A stretch of 64,000 bases of DNA, taken from NCBI RefSeq assembly GCF_022009635.1, contig NZ_CP091716.1:6752501-6816500 (forward strand), given 5' to 3'. Under the pieces are notes generated by a model that did not search any database, was not told the DNA's origin, and worked only from the letters and a program-made list of their open reading frames with translations. The position numbers and the translations under genes are program-made. The stretch comes from Variovorax paradoxus (GTDB taxonomy: Bacteria > Pseudomonadota > Gammaproteobacteria > Burkholderiales > Burkholderiaceae_C). This document shows positions 61,414 to 64,000 of this stretch, piece after piece. Each line of letters opens with the position of its first letter. Position 1 is the first letter of the stretch.

Positions 61414-62403
61414 TCAACGCTTGTCGAGACCGGCCGGCGGCCAGCTTTCGAGCTTCATACCCAAGGTCAGGCCGCGGGAGGCGAGCACTTCCTTGATTTC
61501 GTTGAGCGACTTGCGACCCAGATTCGGGGTCTTGAGCAGCTCGTTTTCGGTGCGCTGGATCAGATCACCGATGTAGTAGATGTTTTCGGCCTTCAGGCAG
61601 TTCGCCGAACGCACGGTGAGCTCGAGCTCGTCGACAGGGCGCAGCAGGATCGGATCGAACTGCTGTGCGCTGCGCGGTGTCGGTGCATCGAATGCCGCGA
61701 GTTCGCCGCCTTCGAGCTGCGCGAACACTGCGAGCTGTTCGACCAGGATTTTAGCCGAAGCGCGCACTGCGTCTTCCGCGGTGATCGCACCGTTGGTTTC
61801 GATCTCGACCAGCAGCTTGTCCAGGTCGGTACGCTGTTCGACACGAGCGCTTTCGACCGTGTAGCTCACGCGCTTGACGGGCGAGAACGACGCGTCGAGA
61901 ACGATGCGGCCGATCGACTTCGTCGGTTCGTCCGCGTAGCGGCGCATCGTGCCGGGCACGTAGCCGCGACCCTTTTCGACCTTGATCTGCATGTCGAGCT
62001 TGCCGCCTTGCGACAGGTGCGCGATCACGTGATCGGGGTTGATGATCTCGACGTCGTGCGGGGTCTGGATGTCCGATGCCAGGACCGGGCCTTCGCCGTC
62101 CTTGCGCAGGCTCAGCGTGACTTCGTCGCGGTTGTGGAGCTTGAACACCACGCCCTTGAGGTTCAGAAGGATGTTGACGACATCTTCCTGCACGCCGTCG
62201 ATCGACGAGTACTCATGCAGAACGCCAGCGATCGTGACTTCGGTGGCCGAGTAGCCAACCATGGACGACAGCAGAACGCGACGCAGCGCGTTGCCGAGCG
62301 TGTGGCCGTAGCCGCGCTCGAAAGGCTCGAGCGTGACCTTGGCCTTGTTGGCGGCAAGTTGCTCGACCTGAATGGTCTTGGGTTTCAGCAGGGTGGTTTG
62401 CAT
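61414..62403 (-). CDS. rpoA: DNA-directed RNA polymerase subunit alpha
   Basis: A 329-residue alpha subunit. The N-terminal assembly domain has [31 protein letters not shown]; the C-terminal DNA- and activator-binding domain has [44 protein letters not shown]. The length is as in other bacteria. It lies between rpsD and rplQ, the standard alpha-operon order. Confidence 0.98.
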   Translation of the reverse strand: MQTTLLKPKTIQVEQLAANKAKVTLEPFERGYGHTLGNALRRVLLSSMVGYSATEVTIAGVLHEYSSIDGVQEDVVNILLNLKGVVFKLHNRDEVTLSLRKDGEGPVLASDIQTPHDVEIINPDHVIAHLSQGGKLDMQIKVEKGRGYVPGTMRRYADEPTKSIGRIVLDASFSPVKRVSYTVESARVEQRTDLDKLLVEIETNGAITAEDAVRASAKILVEQLAVFAQLEGGELAAFDAPTPRSAQQFDPILLRPVDELELTVRSANCLKAENIYYIGDLIQRTENELLKTPNLGRKSLNEIKEVLASRGLTLGMKLESWPPAGLDKR

Positions 62404-62545
62404 GCAGACTTCCTCTCAATACCCCCGGCTCGTTACACCGGTAAGGCTGGTGAAGCACCTGATCCGCGACGAAGCGCGGAGCAGGAACGTGAACAACAAT
62501 AACAATCTCCCGCACGCGCCGAAGGGCGGGTGCGGGTAGAAAAAA

Positions 62546-63169
62546 TCAACGCGAATACAGTTCGACGATCAGCGATTCGTTGATGTCGGCTGCGAATTCG
62601 TCGCGATCGGGCACCTTCTTGAACGTGCCTTCGGCCTTGTCGGCATTCACGTCGACCCAAGCCGGGATACCGACTTGCTGGGCGAGTTGCAGCGCTTCGA
62701 CGATGCGGTTCTGCTTCTTCGACTTGTCGCGCACGGCGATCACGTCGCCGGTCTTGACCAAGTACGACGGGATGTTGACCGACTGACCGTTCACCGTGAT
62801 CGCCTTGTGCGACACGAGCTGGCGCGCTTCGGCGCGGGTCGAGCCGAAGCCCATGCGGTAGACGACGTTGTCCAGGCGCGATTCGAGGATGAACAGCAGG
62901 TTCGCGCCAGTGTTGCCACGGCGGCGATCGGCCTCTTCGAAGTAACGGCGGAATTGCTTCTCGAGCACGCCGTACATGCGCTTGACCTTCTGCTTTTCAC
63001 GCAGCTGCAGACCGTAGTCGGAGGTACGCTGACCCGAGGTACGACCATGCTGGCCGGGCTTGGAGTCGAACTTGGCCTTGTCCTGGATGGAGCGGCGGGC
63101 GCTCTTCAGGAACAGGTCGGTGCCTTCACGGCGGGAAAGTTTGGCCTTGGGGCCGAGGTAACGTGCCAC
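62546..63169 (-). CDS. rpsD: 30S ribosomal protein S4
   Basis: A 207-residue S4 ([28 protein letters not shown]...), with the S4 RNA-binding domain [45 protein letters not shown]. It has none of the four zinc-binding cysteines of the C+ form, so it is the C-minus form. The 142-base gap to rpoA is the largest in this operon. Confidence 0.98.
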   Translation of the reverse strand: MARYLGPKAKLSRREGTDLFLKSARRSIQDKAKFDSKPGQHGRTSGQRTSDYGLQLREKQKVKRMYGVLEKQFRRYFEEADRRRGNTGANLLFILESRLDNVVYRMGFGSTRAEARQLVSHKAITVNGQSVNIPSYLVKTGDVIAVRDKSKKQNRIVEALQLAQQVGIPAWVDVNADKAEGTFKKVPDRDEFAADINESLIVELYSR

Positions 63170-63301
63170 GATTTTTCCTTTGTGTCATCTGCCGCAGTTA
63201 CCTGCGGGAGCCATCTGCGGAGCGCGGATGGCGGTGGGCTTAGATAAAAAAACAAATGCGCAGCCGCTTGAAAAAGCCGGCTGCGCCTTGCGGACTGACG
63301 A

Positions 63302-63706
63302 TCAGATGCGGCGACGCTTCTGGGGACGGCAGCCGTTGTGCGGAACGGGCGTCACGTCGGCAATGGAATTGATCCGGATGCCGAGCGCAGCCAGTGCGCG
63401 CACCGACGACTCGCGACCAGGACCGGGGCCCTTGATCTCGACGTCGAGGTTCTTGATACCTTGTTCGACAGCAGCACGGCCGGCAACTTCGGAAGCGACC
63501 TGCGCTGCGAACGGGGTCGACTTGCGCGAGCCCTTGAAGCCTTGGCCACCCGACGAAGCCCACGACAGGGCGTTGCCCTGGCGATCGGTGATCGTGATGA
63601 TGGTGTTGTTGAACGAGGCATGCACGTGGGCGATACCGTCCGCGACGTTCTTGCGAACCTTCTTGCGAACGCGCTGTGCGGCGTTGTTTGCAGGTGCTTT
63701 AGCCAT
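63302..63706 (-). CDS. rpsK: 30S ribosomal protein S11
   Basis: A 134-residue S11: [53 protein letters not shown] and the C-terminal [18 protein letters not shown]. It is located between rpsM and rpsD as in the usual alpha operon. The start is ATG 63706, 12 bases after the rpsM stop. Confidence 0.98.
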   Translation of the reverse strand: MAKAPANNAAQRVRKKVRKNVADGIAHVHASFNNTIITITDRQGNALSWASSGGQGFKGSRKSTPFAAQVASEVAGRAAVEQGIKNLDVEIKGPGPGRESSVRALAALGIRINSIADVTPVPHNGCRPQKRRRI

Positions 63707-63718
63707 GCTGGTCTATCC

Positions 63719-64000
63719 TTATTTCTTCAGGGACTGCGCAGCCTTGCGCGGACCCTTGCGGGTGCGGGCGTTGGTGCGCGTGCGCTGGCCGCGCATCGGC
63801 AGGCCGCGACGGTGACGGAAGCCGCGATAGCAACCGATGTCCATCAAACGCTTGATGTTCATCGTCGTTTCGCGACGCAGATCGCCTTCGATCGTGAACA
63901 GAGCGATCTGGTCGCGGATCTTCTCGAGATCGGCGTCGGTCAGATCCTTGATCTTCTTCGAATATTCGATGCCGCTCGCTTCGCAGATTTGACGGGCGCG
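63719..64000 (-). CDS. rpsM: 30S ribosomal protein S13, C-terminal part (gene continues beyond window)
   Basis: The 93 visible residues on the minus strand include [29 protein letters not shown]..., [30 protein letters not shown] and end SLKK before TAA at 63719-63721. This is the S13 C-terminal two thirds. The start and upstream genes lie outside the right edge. Confidence 0.97.
   Translation of the reverse strand, partial: RARQICEASGIEYSKKIKDLTDADLEKIRDQIALFTIEGDLRRETTMNIKRLMDIGCYRGFRHRRGLPMRGQRTRTNARTRKGPRKAAQSLKK

Noticed and set aside
62404..62545. A ribosomal-protein autoregulatory RNA before rpoA
   Set aside because: The known S4-binding leader precedes rpsM, which is outside the window. 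The gap shows no convincing pseudoknot by eye.

Overview
This window looks like a chromosomal segment of a Comamonadaceae betaproteobacterium, most likely Variovorax or a close relative. The basis is very high G+C throughout, orphan Bug/TctC-type binding proteins, many small catabolic operons each with a one-component regulator, and an alpha-operon block (rpsM-rpsK-rpsD-rpoA-rplQ) with betaproteobacterial-looking proteins. The genus is inferred from style and was not tested by any search. I saw no phage, insertion sequence or CRISPR. No gene-free stretch exceeds 300 bases; the largest gap is about 230 bases (19177-19406).

Layout. 1-3.5 kb: the end of a metallo-hydrolase gene, an SDR/small-protein pair, and a hipBA toxin-antitoxin pair with a dyad operator. 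3.5-13.5 kb: a Crp/Fnr-type regulator coupled to an unknown gene, divergent from an acyl-CoA synthetase plus complete branched-chain-amino-acid-type ABC importer (ATPase, two permeases, binding protein, second ATPase) and a PaaK-like adenylating enzyme; the best dyad in the shared promoter is 4788-4805. 13.5-20.4 kb: a membrane protein, two divergent citrate-synthase-family genes (one fused to a DNA-binding domain), a DJ-1/PfpI protein, gabD and a Bug receptor. 20.5-27.3 kb: a large lipoprotein divergent from a LuxR-type regulator, then a PQQ alcohol dehydrogenase divergent from an AcoR-like regulator that has no AAA+ domain. 27.3-31.6 kb: a xylose-type ABC operon with a ROK repressor and a textbook-looking XylR-type operator. 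31.8-35.6 kb: stress and envelope genes and an orphan NarL-type response regulator. 35.8-43.3 kb: a tightly coupled operon of amidohydrolase, CobW-type GTPase and a polyamine-type ABC importer, preceded by an AraC regulator. 43.4-46.6 kb: a ParD-like gene coupled to a methionine aminopeptidase, divergent from a two-subunit 2-oxo acid dehydrogenase E1. 46.6-51.9 kb: MarR, SDR/LysR pair, Bug receptor, DUF1840 and cyclopropane-fatty-acid synthase. 52.0-58.9 kb: an aerobic hybrid CoA aromatic-degradation operon best explained as a 2-aminobenzoate (anthranilate) pathway. 59-60.7 kb: a GlxA-type regulator divergent from an HD-domain hydrolase. 60.7-64 kb: initiator tRNA and the 3' part of the alpha operon.

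Themes. Most operons are assembled with ATGA or GTGA start/stop overlaps, and many regulator-target intergenic regions contain a readable dyad. Two families of repeats are present: a BIME-like double hairpin (two copies) and an approximately 85-base element placed at gene 3' ends (three copies). The items I consider most worth following are the citrate-synthase/DNA-binding fusion, the putative aminobenzoyl-CoA operon with a RidA lacking its usual arginine, the ParD-like/Map pair, and the AAA+-less AcoR relative.
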